A DNA stretch of 6,630 bases from Armatimonadota bacterium (GTDB lineage Bacteria; Armatimonadota; HRBIN16): assembly GCA_028275265.1 (NCBI GenBank), contig JAPWUZ010000150.1, forward strand, positions 1 to 6,630, given 5' to 3'. Shown piece by piece: positions 1-6,043 of this stretch (position 1 is its first letter; each line of letters starts with the position of its first letter). Below the pieces are notes generated by a model. It searched no databases, was not told where the DNA came from, and saw only the letters and a list, made by a program, of their open reading frames with translations. The translations under genes and the position numbers were made by a program.

Positions 1-926
1 TAGCCTGCGGCGGCAATCATGGCGGCGTTGTCGGTACACAAAATCAGCGGCGGGATGACCAGCTGGTAGCCGCGTTTGCCCGTCTCCTCGCTCATCATCG
101 CTTTCAGGCGCGAGTTCGCCGCCACTCCCCCACATACCGCGACGCGCGGGATGCCGTATTCCTCTGCCGCGCGGATGGTCTTCTGCACCAGCACGTCCAC
201 GATGGCTTCCTGAAAGCTCGCAGCGGCATCGGCGACGTTCAGCGTGTCGCCAGCCTGCTGCACCAGACGCAACAGCGCGGTCTTCAGCCCGCTGAAGCTG
301 AAGTCGTAGCTGCCCTCCTCGAGCCACGCACGCGGGAAGGCGATGGCTTGCGGGTTGCCCTCCTTCGCCTTGCGGTCGATGGCTGGTCCGCCCGGATAGC
401 CCAGCCCCAGCAGGCGCGCCGCTTTATCAAACGCTTCGCCAGCCGCATCGTCGCGCGTACTGCCCAAGCGGCGACGCTTCCCGTGCCCTTCCACGATATG
501 CAGGTCGGTGTGCCCACCCGACACAATCAGGCACACGAAGGGAAACCGCAGGTCTGGCGCGGTGAGGAAATTGGAAGCGATATGCCCCTCCAGATGATGC
601 ACCGCCACAATCGGCTTGCCCAGTGCGTACGCCAGCGCTTTGCCTGCAGAGACCCCCACCATCAGCGCGCCCACCAGCCCCGGACGGTTGGTCACCGCGA
701 TGAGGTCGATGTCCGCGTAACGCACTCCTGCCTGCCGCAAAGCCTCTTCGATGATGGGCGTCAACCGCTCGACATGCTTGCGTGCCGCCACTTCTGGCAC
801 GACACCGCCCGTCAGCGCGTGGATGTCGACCTGCGAGGCAATGAGGTTGGAAAGGATTTCCACCCCGTCGCGTACCACCGCCACTGAGGTCTCATCGCAG
901 CTGGTCTCGATGCCCAGAACAATCAT
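1..926 (-). CDS. tsaD: tRNA N6-adenosine threonylcarbamoyltransferase TsaD, C-terminus cut by window edge
   Basis: Transfers the threonylcarbamoyl group from threonylcarbamoyl-AMP to A37 of ANN-decoding tRNAs (t6A), in the cytoplasm with TsaB and TsaE. The 308 visible residues show the whole Kae1/TsaD signature set: GIETSCDETS (5-14), the metal-binding HHLEGH (His111 and His115), the SGGHT nucleotide loop (136-140), GLGYPGGPAID (174-184), FSFSGLKTA (209-217), CGGVAANSRL (265-274) and CTDNAAM (297-303), whose Asp299 would be the third metal ligand. The family is usually about 335-345 residues, so some 30 C-terminal residues lie beyond base 1. The ATG at 926-924 is preceded by a GGAGGGG Shine-Dalgarno (932-938) five bases away, and the protein begins right at the conserved first strand. 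rimI lies upstream on the same strand, a common pairing, but a plus-strand unit occupies the gap. I see no convincing minus-strand promoter in 927-1122: a TATACT-like box (978-983) has no -35. Identity is very secure. Confidence 0.97.
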   Translation of the reverse strand, partial: MIVLGIETSCDETSVAVVRDGVEILSNLIASQVDIHALTGGVVPEVAARKHVERLTPIIEEALRQAGVRYADIDLIAVTNRPGLVGALMVGVSAGKALAYALGKPIVAVHHLEGHIASNFLTAPDLRFPFVCLIVSGGHTDLHIVEGHGKRRRLGSTRDDAAGEAFDKAARLLGLGYPGGPAIDRKAKEGNPQAIAFPRAWLEEGSYDFSFSGLKTALLRLVQQAGDTLNVADAAASFQEAIVDVLVQKTIRAAEEYGIPRVAVCGGVAANSRLKAMMSEETGKRGYQLVIPPLILCTDNAAMIAAAG

Positions 927-940
927 GCCTGCCCCTCCGC

Positions 941-969
941 TTGACGGATTTGCACCGCTGTGCTATATT
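941..969 (+). promoter_or_regulatory. Strong sigma70-type promoter for the small secreted ORF
   Basis: TTGACG (941-946) and TATATT (964-969) are separated by exactly 17 bases, and a TG one base before the -10 box adds an extended -10 element. Each hexamer matches 5 of 6 consensus positions. The predicted start of transcription, near 976, gives a leader of about 30 bases to the GTG at 1008. The promoter starts 14 bases beyond the tsaD start codon and points away from it, so it is divergent to tsaD and fires toward the 3' end of rimI. A CCGTACGG palindrome (984-991) lies in the early transcribed region. The call rests on motif match only. Confidence 0.65.
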
Positions 970-1007
970 CCGGATAGAGTATACCGTACGGAAAGGAGAG
1001 ATGCGCT

Positions 1008-1133
1008 GTGAAGCGGTGCGGGCTGGTGCTGGTCGTGCTTTGGGCTTGCGCCGGGGTATCGGCGCAGATGAAACTGGAACCCCTTCTGCAGGCAGGTCCG
1101 TCCCGTACCGCGTCGCTGAGCGTTATCGGCTGA
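1008..1133 (+). CDS. Small secreted or membrane peptide, 41 aa, unrecognised
   Basis: I do not recognise this product. A GTG start follows AAGGAG (993-998) by nine bases and opens a 41-codon frame ending in TGA, with an in-frame TAG beginning one base later in the neighbouring frame. Residues 2-3 are Lys-Arg. Residues 4-18 form a hydrophobic run (CGLVLVVLWACAGVS), followed by a signal-peptidase-I-like VSA-Q site after residue 19. This would leave a mature peptide of about 22 residues starting QMKLEPLLQAGPS and ending SLSVIG. It has its own near-consensus promoter (941-969). The last 11 bases overlap, convergently, the last codons of rimI. The alternative ATG at 1001 lies too close to the Shine-Dalgarno and opens a frame with no secretion signal. 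It may be a real small exported peptide, the surviving 5' end of a longer secreted-protein gene, or an ORF on an RNA antisense to rimI. Promoter, ribosome site and signal peptide together argue that it is expressed. Confidence 0.5.
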   Translation: MKRCGLVLVVLWACAGVSAQMKLEPLLQAGPSRTASLSVIG

Positions 1134-1677
1134 TAGAGGCACCGTCGTCGGGCGTCTCCGGCTCGGCGCGGAGCAGCTTCCAGCGGTTTGCACGCAGCAG
1201 CAGCTGGTATTCAGGGGTTTGCATGTCCGGCGTCCACATAATGACGGCATCCTCGCCCGTATCGGCGTAGTAGCCTTTGCGGATGGCCACGGCGTAGAAA
1301 CCGTATTTGGCATAGAGCCGCTGAGCGGCGGTGTTGGAAGCGCGTACCTCCAGCGTGGCGCGGCGGGCACGGCGGGCGATGGCGACCTCCAGCAACCCCA
1401 GCAGCAACCGCTCGCCGATATGCTGACGCCGATAGGCGGGATGCACCGCCAACGTGGTGATGTGCGCTTCGTCCATGATGACCCACATGCCGCCGTAGCC
1501 CACCACCCGCTCGTCGATGTGCGCGACCAGATAACAGGCAGGCTGATGATTCAGCCCCGCATGGAAGCTGCTTTCGTGCCAGGGGGTGACGAAGCACATC
1601 CGCTCGATCTCCATGATTTGCGGGATGTCTTCCGCCTTCATCGGCTCGATCACCAGTTGTGGCATGAAAATCGCCAT
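1123..1677 (-). CDS. rimI: Ribosomal protein S18 alanine N-acetyltransferase RimI (GNAT family)
   Basis: Cytoplasmic GNAT acetyltransferase that would transfer acetyl from acetyl-CoA to the N-terminal alanine of ribosomal protein S18. With the ATG at 1677 the protein has 184 residues. LAVHPAYRRQHIGERLL (76-92) is the acetyl-CoA pyrophosphate loop; it keeps Gly88, but His86 replaces the usual glycine of RQGxG. LEVRASNTAAQRLYAKYGF (109-127) is the RimI signature and supplies Glu110 and Tyr122, equivalent to the E. coli catalytic Glu103 and Tyr115. IRKGYY and EDAVIMW (132-148) complete the family end. A tail of about 36 residues after TrpThrPro extends beyond the E. coli protein. Several starts are possible in frame (GTG 1686, ATG 1683, ATG 1677, ATG 1665). 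I chose 1677 because AGGTG sits six bases upstream; 1665 would give the most typical N-terminus. It lies upstream of tsaD on the same strand, and its 3' end overlaps the convergent small ORF by 11 bases. Confidence 0.92.
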   Translation of the reverse strand: MAIFMPQLVIEPMKAEDIPQIMEIERMCFVTPWHESSFHAGLNHQPACYLVAHIDERVVGYGGMWVIMDEAHITTLAVHPAYRRQHIGERLLLGLLEVAIARRARRATLEVRASNTAAQRLYAKYGFYAVAIRKGYYADTGEDAVIMWTPDMQTPEYQLLLRANRWKLLRAEPETPDDGASISR

Positions 1678-1703
1678 CACCATCACCTGCGCACCCGCAA
1701 CGT

Positions 1704-1709
1704 ATTATA
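1704..1709 (-). promoter_or_regulatory. Perfect TATAAT box upstream of rimI, no -35 match
   Basis: Read on the minus strand, 1709 to 1704 is TATAAT, a full -10 consensus. Transcription would start near 1697, about 20 bases before the preferred rimI start. The -35 position (about 1727-1732) falls inside the hairpin and reads TCTCCC, which is no match, and there is no extended TG. It could be a weak or activator-dependent promoter for rimI-tsaD, or chance. Confidence 0.3.
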
Positions 1710-1751
1710 CCCCTCTCCCACAGCGTGGGAGAGGGGACCGCGGGTGAGGGC
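1710..1751. repeat. REP-like palindrome with 11-bp perfect stem
   Basis: CCCCTCTCCCA (1710-1720) and TGGGAGAGGGG (1726-1736) are perfect inverted copies around a five-base loop, followed by ACCGC and GGGTGAGGGC (1737-1751). From memory, CCCTCTCCC...GGGAGAGGG next to GGGTGAGGG is a dispersed intergenic palindrome found in many environmental bacteria, so I call it REP-like. It starts 22 bases after the stop of the PF10142-type gene and precedes rimI. No T-run follows on either strand, so it is not a classical intrinsic terminator. It could protect the upstream mRNA's 3' end or partly separate the two units. Only one copy is present in this window, so the dispersed-family label is an inference. 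Confidence 0.6.
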
Positions 1752-1758
1752 ATCTCGC

Positions 1759-3042
1759 CTACTTCAGTACCGTCACCACCGGAATCGTGCACACGTGGTA
1801 CTCGGTACCGTTCACCGTGCCCTGAGCGTCGGCAAAGAGCGCAAAGGACATGGCATCACTAGGCAGGGCGATTTCGGCGGTATATTTCCCGCCACCGATG
1901 GATTTGGCATCCTGTGCGCTCCACCGCGAGCTGCGCAGGTCTTTCGTGCTGGATTGCGCCGTCCAGATTTGCACCCCGTCCACCTTGCCCTTGGTGGTGA
2001 CGGTCACCAGCAGTTTGTTGCCCTGGCGCTTCACGTCGGCTTTGACTTCCGCGAGCGGCTGTTTGGATGCTACTGCCAGATAGAACGCCGTCAGGTTGTT
2101 CACCACCCTCTGCAAGCCCTCCTGCAGGCTGTGTCCTGCGTTGGGCACATACATCAGGTACTTCTCGCCGGGCAGGTCGTTGAAATAGAACTGCGCGGCG
2201 TCGATCACCCAGTAGCGGTCGTTCGCGCCGTTAATCACCATCTTGGGCATCTTGAACCGCTCACGGTAGAAATAGGGATCGACGATGGTGGTCAGCGTCT
2301 GCCCCTCTGCCGTGGAAAGCATCTCCGTCAACCCTTTGGTGGAGTAGTCGGCAATCATCTCGCTGTACTTACCCCAGGTCGCCACCTGATGGGGCAGCTG
2401 CTTGGGGAAGTTGAGGATGTCGTAGACCATCGGGGCGATAGCGCGCACCCGCTTGTCCACCGCCGCGGTCAGCCAAGTCGTCCAGCCCCGCTTCGAGCCG
2501 CCCGTCACCAGAAACTCTTTGACGTCGATGTCCCACTGCTTTTTGGCTACCTCCTGTACGGCGGTCATCGCCCGTACTGCGCTCTTGGTCATCGGCAGCA
2601 GGGCGGGCCAGGTCACATCTTTCGATTTGGCGAACTCCACGAAGGTGTAGGAGATGAGCGCATCTTCCGTGAGCCCCCCGAACAGGGGCTGATTGGGCAC
2701 ATCGTTCAGCACCGCACACAGCGCGCCGATTTTGTTTGCCACCTGCCCAAACGCCGCCAGTTCCTGCCATCCGCTGTTGCCGGTGATATACAGCACGGCG
2801 AACTCCGGGGTCTTCAGCTGGGAAGGCTTCAGGATGTACACGCGGTGTTTCCAGATGATGTCACGCCATTTTTGCGAGGTGAGACTCACTTCCAGCGCAG
2901 TGATGCCAGCCATCTCGCGCGTGTTCACAATTTGCCAGCCGTAGGTATTATCCTCGGCAGCCACATAATCGTCCAGCGGCGTTGCCGACGCCACCAACGC
3001 TGCAAACGCGACAAGCAGGGATACAGACAACCATCGAAACAT
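1759..3042 (-). CDS. Secreted PhoPQ-activated pathogenicity-related protein (PqaA/PF10142-type alpha/beta hydrolase)
   Basis: A 427-residue exported protein of the PhoPQ-activated pathogenicity-related family, named after Salmonella PqaA, with unknown substrate. Residues 1-20 are a signal peptide (hydrophobic LSVSLLVAFAALVASA, cleavage after ASA). The catalytic-type core has VTGGSKRGW (179-187), with Ser183 in the nucleophile elbow, NGANDRYW (271-278) with Asp275 as the likely acid, and PNAGHSL (300-306) with His304 as the likely base. Asp275 and His304 are assigned by position in an alpha/beta-hydrolase fold. YITGNSGW (85-92) precedes the core, and a beta-rich tail from about 330 looks like a small C-terminal Ig-like domain typical of the family. 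The ATG at 3042-3040 has a GGAGGTGG ribosome site (3047-3054). The gap to lptD (3043-3124, 82 bases) holds a TCAGCTGA palindrome (3073-3080) but no promoter I would defend. In non-pathogens the name should not be read as virulence. Possible roles are envelope or peptide-resistance functions, or an esterase/peptidase activity. Confidence 0.9.
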   Translation of the reverse strand: MFRWLSVSLLVAFAALVASATPLDDYVAAEDNTYGWQIVNTREMAGITALEVSLTSQKWRDIIWKHRVYILKPSQLKTPEFAVLYITGNSGWQELAAFGQVANKIGALCAVLNDVPNQPLFGGLTEDALISYTFVEFAKSKDVTWPALLPMTKSAVRAMTAVQEVAKKQWDIDVKEFLVTGGSKRGWTTWLTAAVDKRVRAIAPMVYDILNFPKQLPHQVATWGKYSEMIADYSTKGLTEMLSTAEGQTLTTIVDPYFYRERFKMPKMVINGANDRYWVIDAAQFYFNDLPGEKYLMYVPNAGHSLQEGLQRVVNNLTAFYLAVASKQPLAEVKADVKRQGNKLLVTVTTKGKVDGVQIWTAQSSTKDLRSSRWSAQDAKSIGGGKYTAEIALPSDAMSFALFADAQGTVNGTEYHVCTIPVVTVLK

Positions 3043-3124
3043 CGAGCCACCTCCACTTGTATTCTCTCAGTATCAGCTGACGATTCTGCAAGGGAAGAAG
3101 TTTACCCTTTTCGGGGTGCATCTT

Positions 3125-4606
3125 CTATCTGCTGACCAGGCTCAGCTGCACCTGCAGCTGCCGTTGCTGATAACTCCACAGGATGCGCGGCTGGATGCAG
3201 TGCGAGGGAGGGCTTATTGCCACCTGCCAGTCGCGCCAGCGATGATGCTCCATATCCCACATTCCCAGTACGTCCACCTCCCAGTTTGCCGTCCAGCGGA
3301 TGCGAAAGCGGGCTTCGCGGCGCGTCTCCAGTCGGTCGGACACAAACGGGCTGTTGCCGCTGGTAGCCGCCAGCGATAGTCCCGCTCCCGCTCGCACACG
3401 CTCTCGGACGTTCCAGTAGATGCCCCACTGTGCCCGTACCCACCCATAGCCCTCTGCACTGGTATAAGCACCTGCCCTCGCATCCAGAATCACATCGGTG
3501 ACAAACCACCTGCCTATCGCTACGGTCGGAGATTGCCATCGCAGGAGGGCTACCGCCCGCGTGGAGGTTACCAAAGTGGGGCTTTCTCGAAGTCGACCCA
3601 ACCTCCACTCCGATTCCAACGAGCCGCCACCAAGAGGGGCAATCGTCTGGTAACCGAGTTCCACGCCCCGCAAGTAGAGGTCGGTACGCTGCAGGTTTTC
3701 CACCGGTGAATTTGCCCTCAGGGAGAGGTACACACCCTGTTTGCTTTCGGTGCGGACGAGCGCGCGCCAGCCAGAGGTGCTGACGGTTTCTAAAAAAGAT
3801 ACTCCCGGTCGCTCCGTAGGTTCCAGGTGGGACAGGGGTTCCTGGTCGCCGAGTTTATCCAGCCGACGCAGCAGGTCTACCCGAATCTCGGGGTCATGGC
3901 GGGTGAATAACCGTACGCCGTAGCGCACCTGCCCCCACCGCTGCGGCAGGAGATCTCCATAGGATAACATGACTCCCCGTCGGCGCGAGTAGCCGATTTG
4001 CGGCAGCAACGGCTCTCCCGGTTCCCTCCTGCCGACCCGTCGGCTCAGGTAGGGTACCGTTGCCCACCTTTGCCCCCATGCTGTCAGCGATACCTTTCGG
4101 GCGCGCACCCGCAGCGTGCTGCTCAGGCTCAGTTGACTGGCGGACAGCAGGAAGTGTGGAGGTTGCCTGTCACAGGTGGTCAGGGTCACATCCTGCATGG
4201 TCAGCGTATTGCCATCGGATTGCAGCGAGGTGGCAGTGATGAAGATGCCCTCTATTTCGCCGTGAACACTGGCAAGTTCGCCTTCGCGTGTCTTCAGGTT
4301 AAAACGCAGGTGTGAAGCACGGAGCGCGCCCCGTTCATCAGAGAGAAGTACATCGCCTGTAGCCGTTATCCAGCCGGTTTGCAGGTCGCCTTCAATCCGC
4401 TGCGCTCGCACGCTCCGGCTGCCCCACTGCACTTCGGCATCCCCTTCGGCGATAAAACGCTGAAACTCCTGCGCCTCCACGCGCTGTGCCTGCAACCGCC
4501 ATACCTCGTCGTCTGCGGAAGAGGGTGCAGACAGGCACAGCAGAAGCAGGACGGCAACCCCGCAGACACAGGCTATTCGCAGCTGTTCACCTGATGCAGA
4601 ATCCAC
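3125..4606 (-). CDS. Compact LptD/OstA-like LPS assembly outer-membrane protein
   Basis: Would form the outer-membrane translocon that places LPS in the outer leaflet. The 493-residue form starts at GTG 4606, seven bases after AGGGAG (4614-4619). A longer frame to 4753 was rejected because the extra 49 residues are antisense-like and the signal peptide would be internal. Residues 10-31 are a signal peptide (IACVCGVAVLLLLCLSAPSSA). Residues about 35-140 are OstA/LptA-type beta-jellyroll repeats (FIAEGDAEVQ, ITATGDVLLSD). TLTTCD (141-146), VPYL (184-187) and PQIGYSRRRGVMLSYGDLLP (202-221) match the start of the LptD barrel, where E. coli has YTSC, PY and FLIPNAKY. The remaining 270 residues alternate like barrel strands and end QVQLSLVSR. 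Proteobacterial LptD is about 750-800 residues, so this barrel is small. The mature chain has just two cysteines, 145 and 470. It overlaps gmhB by 34 bases, implying translational coupling. A diverged OstA-like protein of other function is the alternative. Confidence 0.82.
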   Translation of the reverse strand: MDSASGEQLRIACVCGVAVLLLLCLSAPSSADDEVWRLQAQRVEAQEFQRFIAEGDAEVQWGSRSVRAQRIEGDLQTGWITATGDVLLSDERGALRASHLRFNLKTREGELASVHGEIEGIFITATSLQSDGNTLTMQDVTLTTCDRQPPHFLLSASQLSLSSTLRVRARKVSLTAWGQRWATVPYLSRRVGRREPGEPLLPQIGYSRRRGVMLSYGDLLPQRWGQVRYGVRLFTRHDPEIRVDLLRRLDKLGDQEPLSHLEPTERPGVSFLETVSTSGWRALVRTESKQGVYLSLRANSPVENLQRTDLYLRGVELGYQTIAPLGGGSLESEWRLGRLRESPTLVTSTRAVALLRWQSPTVAIGRWFVTDVILDARAGAYTSAEGYGWVRAQWGIYWNVRERVRAGAGLSLAATSGNSPFVSDRLETRREARFRIRWTANWEVDVLGMWDMEHHRWRDWQVAISPPSHCIQPRILWSYQQRQLQVQLSLVSR

Positions 4607-5151
4607 TCTGCCGCTCCCTGCAGGTCTGGCGCAACGTGGTCGGGAGGATGTTGCTTTATCTCGGCGGAATCGAGCATCTCTGGTTTCACATGCCCGCTCA
4701 GCACCAGCACCGTCTTTACTCCCGCCGCACGTCCCGCCATGATGTCGCGCCACGAATCACCCACGAAAACCGAATGTTCCAGCGCGATACCGTGTTCCTG
4801 AGCCGCCCTCAGCAGTAACCCCGGTCTGGGCTTTCGGCAGTCGCAGTTGTCGGCGTCGTCATGCGGGCAATAGTAGAAGGCGTCAATATGTGCTCCGTAT
4901 TCACCCAGCATCTCCTGGAGCCGCTGGCTAATCTGCGCCAGCGTCTGCATAGTGTACAGCCCTCGTGCCACTCCGGACTGGTTGGAGCAGACGATAACCG
5001 GAACGCCCGTCGCGTTGAAACGGGCTATCGCCTCTGCCGAGGACGGAATCAGTTGCAATTCCTCCGGTCGCGTCACAAACTCCACCGGATCGACATTAAT
5101 CACCCCGTCTCTGTCCAGAAACACGGCGGGACGAGCCTTTTTTTCGCTCAA
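4573..5151 (-). CDS. gmhB: D-glycero-D-manno-heptose 1,7-bisphosphate phosphatase-like HAD-IIIA protein
   Basis: Removes the 1- or 7-phosphate of heptose bisphosphate on the way to ADP- or GDP-heptose, in the cytoplasm. The 192 residues are the usual GmhB length. FLDRDGVIN (11-19) supplies nucleophile Asp13 and acid/base Asp15. SNQSG (56-60) is motif II, CRKPRPG (105-111) holds Lys107, and VGDSWRD (130-136) holds the Mg-binding Asp132. The family zinc site is present as Cys95-x-His97 and Cys103-x-Cys105, with a shorter loop between the pairs than in E. coli. The start is TTG at 5151, supported by a perfect AGGAGG (5159-5164) seven bases upstream and by MSEKKARPAVFLDRDG being a normal family N-terminus. 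Its last 34 bases overlap the lptD start, so heptose supply and LPS export share one operon. Histidinol-phosphatase (HisB N-domain type) is the main alternative, but no histidine genes are near. Codons 3-5 contain a run of seven A. Confidence 0.9.
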   Translation of the reverse strand: MSEKKARPAVFLDRDGVINVDPVEFVTRPEELQLIPSSAEAIARFNATGVPVIVCSNQSGVARGLYTMQTLAQISQRLQEMLGEYGAHIDAFYYCPHDDADNCDCRKPRPGLLLRAAQEHGIALEHSVFVGDSWRDIMAGRAAGVKTVLVLSGHVKPEMLDSAEIKQHPPDHVAPDLQGAAEWILHQVNSCE

Positions 5152-5161
5152 CCGTTCGCCT

Positions 5162-5183
5162 CCTTTTGCCGTTTTCCAAAAGG
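5162..5183. repeat. Inverted repeat over the gmhB Shine-Dalgarno and start of transcription
   Basis: CCTTTTG (5162-5168) and CAAAAGG (5177-5183) are perfect 7-bp inverted arms around eight bases. One arm abuts the -10 box of the gmhB promoter (5184-5189). The other overlaps the AGGAGG ribosome site (5159-5164). Because transcription should start near 5177, a full RNA hairpin would form only if initiation is a few bases upstream, so a DNA operator is equally possible. Seven-base arms can also arise by chance. Confidence 0.3.
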
Positions 5184-5213
5184 ACTATATCGGAGCTGAG
5201 GGCGAATCGTCAA
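5184..5213 (-). promoter_or_regulatory. Sigma70-type promoter for the gmhB-lptD operon
   Basis: On the minus strand, TTGACG (5213-5208) and TATAGT (5189-5184) are 18 bases apart, and each matches 5 of 6 consensus positions. Transcription would start near 5177, about 26 bases before the TTG start of gmhB. It lies in the 91-base divergent gap between gmhB and the DUF72 gene. I found no equally good plus-strand promoter in the gap. Confidence 0.6.
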
Positions 5214-5242
5214 GAGGATACCACAGGCGGAGGTGGGTTCGG

Positions 5243-5992
5243 ATGGCACCGCGTGTGCTAATCGGCACTTCTGGCTGGAGTTATGACCACTGGCGCGGTA
5301 TCTTCTACCCTCCCGAGCTGGAGCGCAAAGGATGGCTTGCCTTCTACGCGCGGGTGTTTCCTACGGTGGAGATTAACAGCAGCTTCTACCGTTTGCCTTT
5401 TGAGAACATGGTGCTCAGCTGGTACCAACACACGCCGGAAAGCTTTGTGTTCGCTGCCAAGTTTTCGAGACAGGCGACACACGTACAACGCCTGCGTGAT
5501 TGTCAGGAAATCGTGCAGCGGTGGCTGGAGCGTGTGCGGTTGCTGGAAAAGAAACTGGGCGTGGTGCTGGTGCAGTTGCCACCCGGACTGCACAAGGATG
5601 TACCGTTGCTGGAGCAGTTTCTTCGCCTTTTCCCCGAAGGAACGCAGGTAGCAGTAGAGTTTCGCCATTCCTCGTGGGAGTGCGACGAGGTGTACCAGAT
5701 GCTCCGCACGCTGGGTGTGGCCCACTGCACCATCAGCTATCCCCGCTACCCGACGAACTGGACGGTGACCGCTCCTTTCGCCTACGTGCGCTTGCATGGC
5801 GTGACACAGGCATACGACTACTGTTATAGCACAGAGGAACTGCGCGAACTCGCCAGGCAGATTCGCCATCTGCTCCGTGAGGTCGAGCGGGTGTTCGTGT
5901 ATTTCAACAACGATACCAGTGGCTATGCGCCCGATAACGCCCGCCAGCTGCAAACTATCCTCGCGATGGAATCGGAGATGGCAGGAAACTGA
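5243..5992 (+). CDS. DUF72 (YecE-family) TIM-barrel-like protein
   Basis: A 249-residue member of the DUF72/YecE family, whose biochemical role is not settled. The family fold is a TIM barrel, and the protein is cytoplasmic with no signal peptide. Visible family motifs in order are IGTSGWSYDHW (7-17), VEINSSFYRLP (42-52), FAAKFSRQATH (70-80), VLVQLPPGL (108-116), AVEFRHSSW (137-145), YVRLHG (181-186) and YFNNDTSGYAPDNA (220-233). The full length fits the family (about 240-280). The ATG at 5243 is eight bases after GGAGGT (5229-5234) and starts right at the first conserved strand. The frame stays open upstream to 4952, but that part is antisense to gmhB and its promoter and is not counted. It is transcribed divergently from gmhB-lptD and followed 51 bases later by the rhamnosidase gene on the same strand, possibly an operon. 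The short gap after it holds only the next gene's ribosome site. Confidence 0.93.
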   Translation: MAPRVLIGTSGWSYDHWRGIFYPPELERKGWLAFYARVFPTVEINSSFYRLPFENMVLSWYQHTPESFVFAAKFSRQATHVQRLRDCQEIVQRWLERVRLLEKKLGVVLVQLPPGLHKDVPLLEQFLRLFPEGTQVAVEFRHSSWECDEVYQMLRTLGVAHCTISYPRYPTNWTVTAPFAYVRLHGVTQAYDYCYSTEELRELARQIRHLLREVERVFVYFNNDTSGYAPDNARQLQTILAMESEMAGN

Positions 5993-6043
5993 CCGGTAGA
6001 GGCGAATAGCCATATCATCAACGGGCAAGGAGGAAGGATAAAG

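Noticed and set aside
348..887. A 179-codon plus-strand frame
   Set aside because: It lies wholly antisense to tsaD, whose conserved motifs cover the same bases, and it has no plausible ribosome site or family resemblance.
1001..1270. Alternative ATG frame sharing the ribosome site of the small ORF
   Set aside because: The ATG lies only two bases after the Shine-Dalgarno. The frame lacks a signal peptide and most of it is antisense to rimI. The GTG at 1008 has the better spacing and gives a coherent signal peptide.
3055..3124. Possible promoter or terminator between lptD and the PF10142-type gene
   Set aside because: TTGCAG (minus strand, about 3087-3092) has no good -10 at 16-19 bases, and the ACCC/GGGT pairing near 3104-3117 is too short with no T-run.
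1219..3135. A 638-codon open frame on the plus strand
   Set aside because: It runs antisense across rimI, the hairpin and the whole PF10142-type gene. Its product is rich in His, Arg, Gly and Pro with no recognisable motif, as expected for a frame opposite GC-rich coding sequence. The opposite-strand genes have clear motifs and ribosome sites.
4607..4753. 49-codon N-terminal extension of the lptD-like gene
   Set aside because: It would lie entirely within gmhB, is low-complexity Arg/Gly/Ala, and would bury the signal peptide inside the protein.
4952..5242. 97-codon N-terminal extension of the DUF72 gene
   Set aside because: It would be antisense to gmhB and cross its promoter. The family's first strand begins exactly at the ATG at 5243, which has a strong ribosome site.
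5258..6028. A 256-codon minus-strand frame
   Set aside because: It is antisense to the DUF72 gene and shows no recognisable domain; the plus-strand frame carries all the family motifs.
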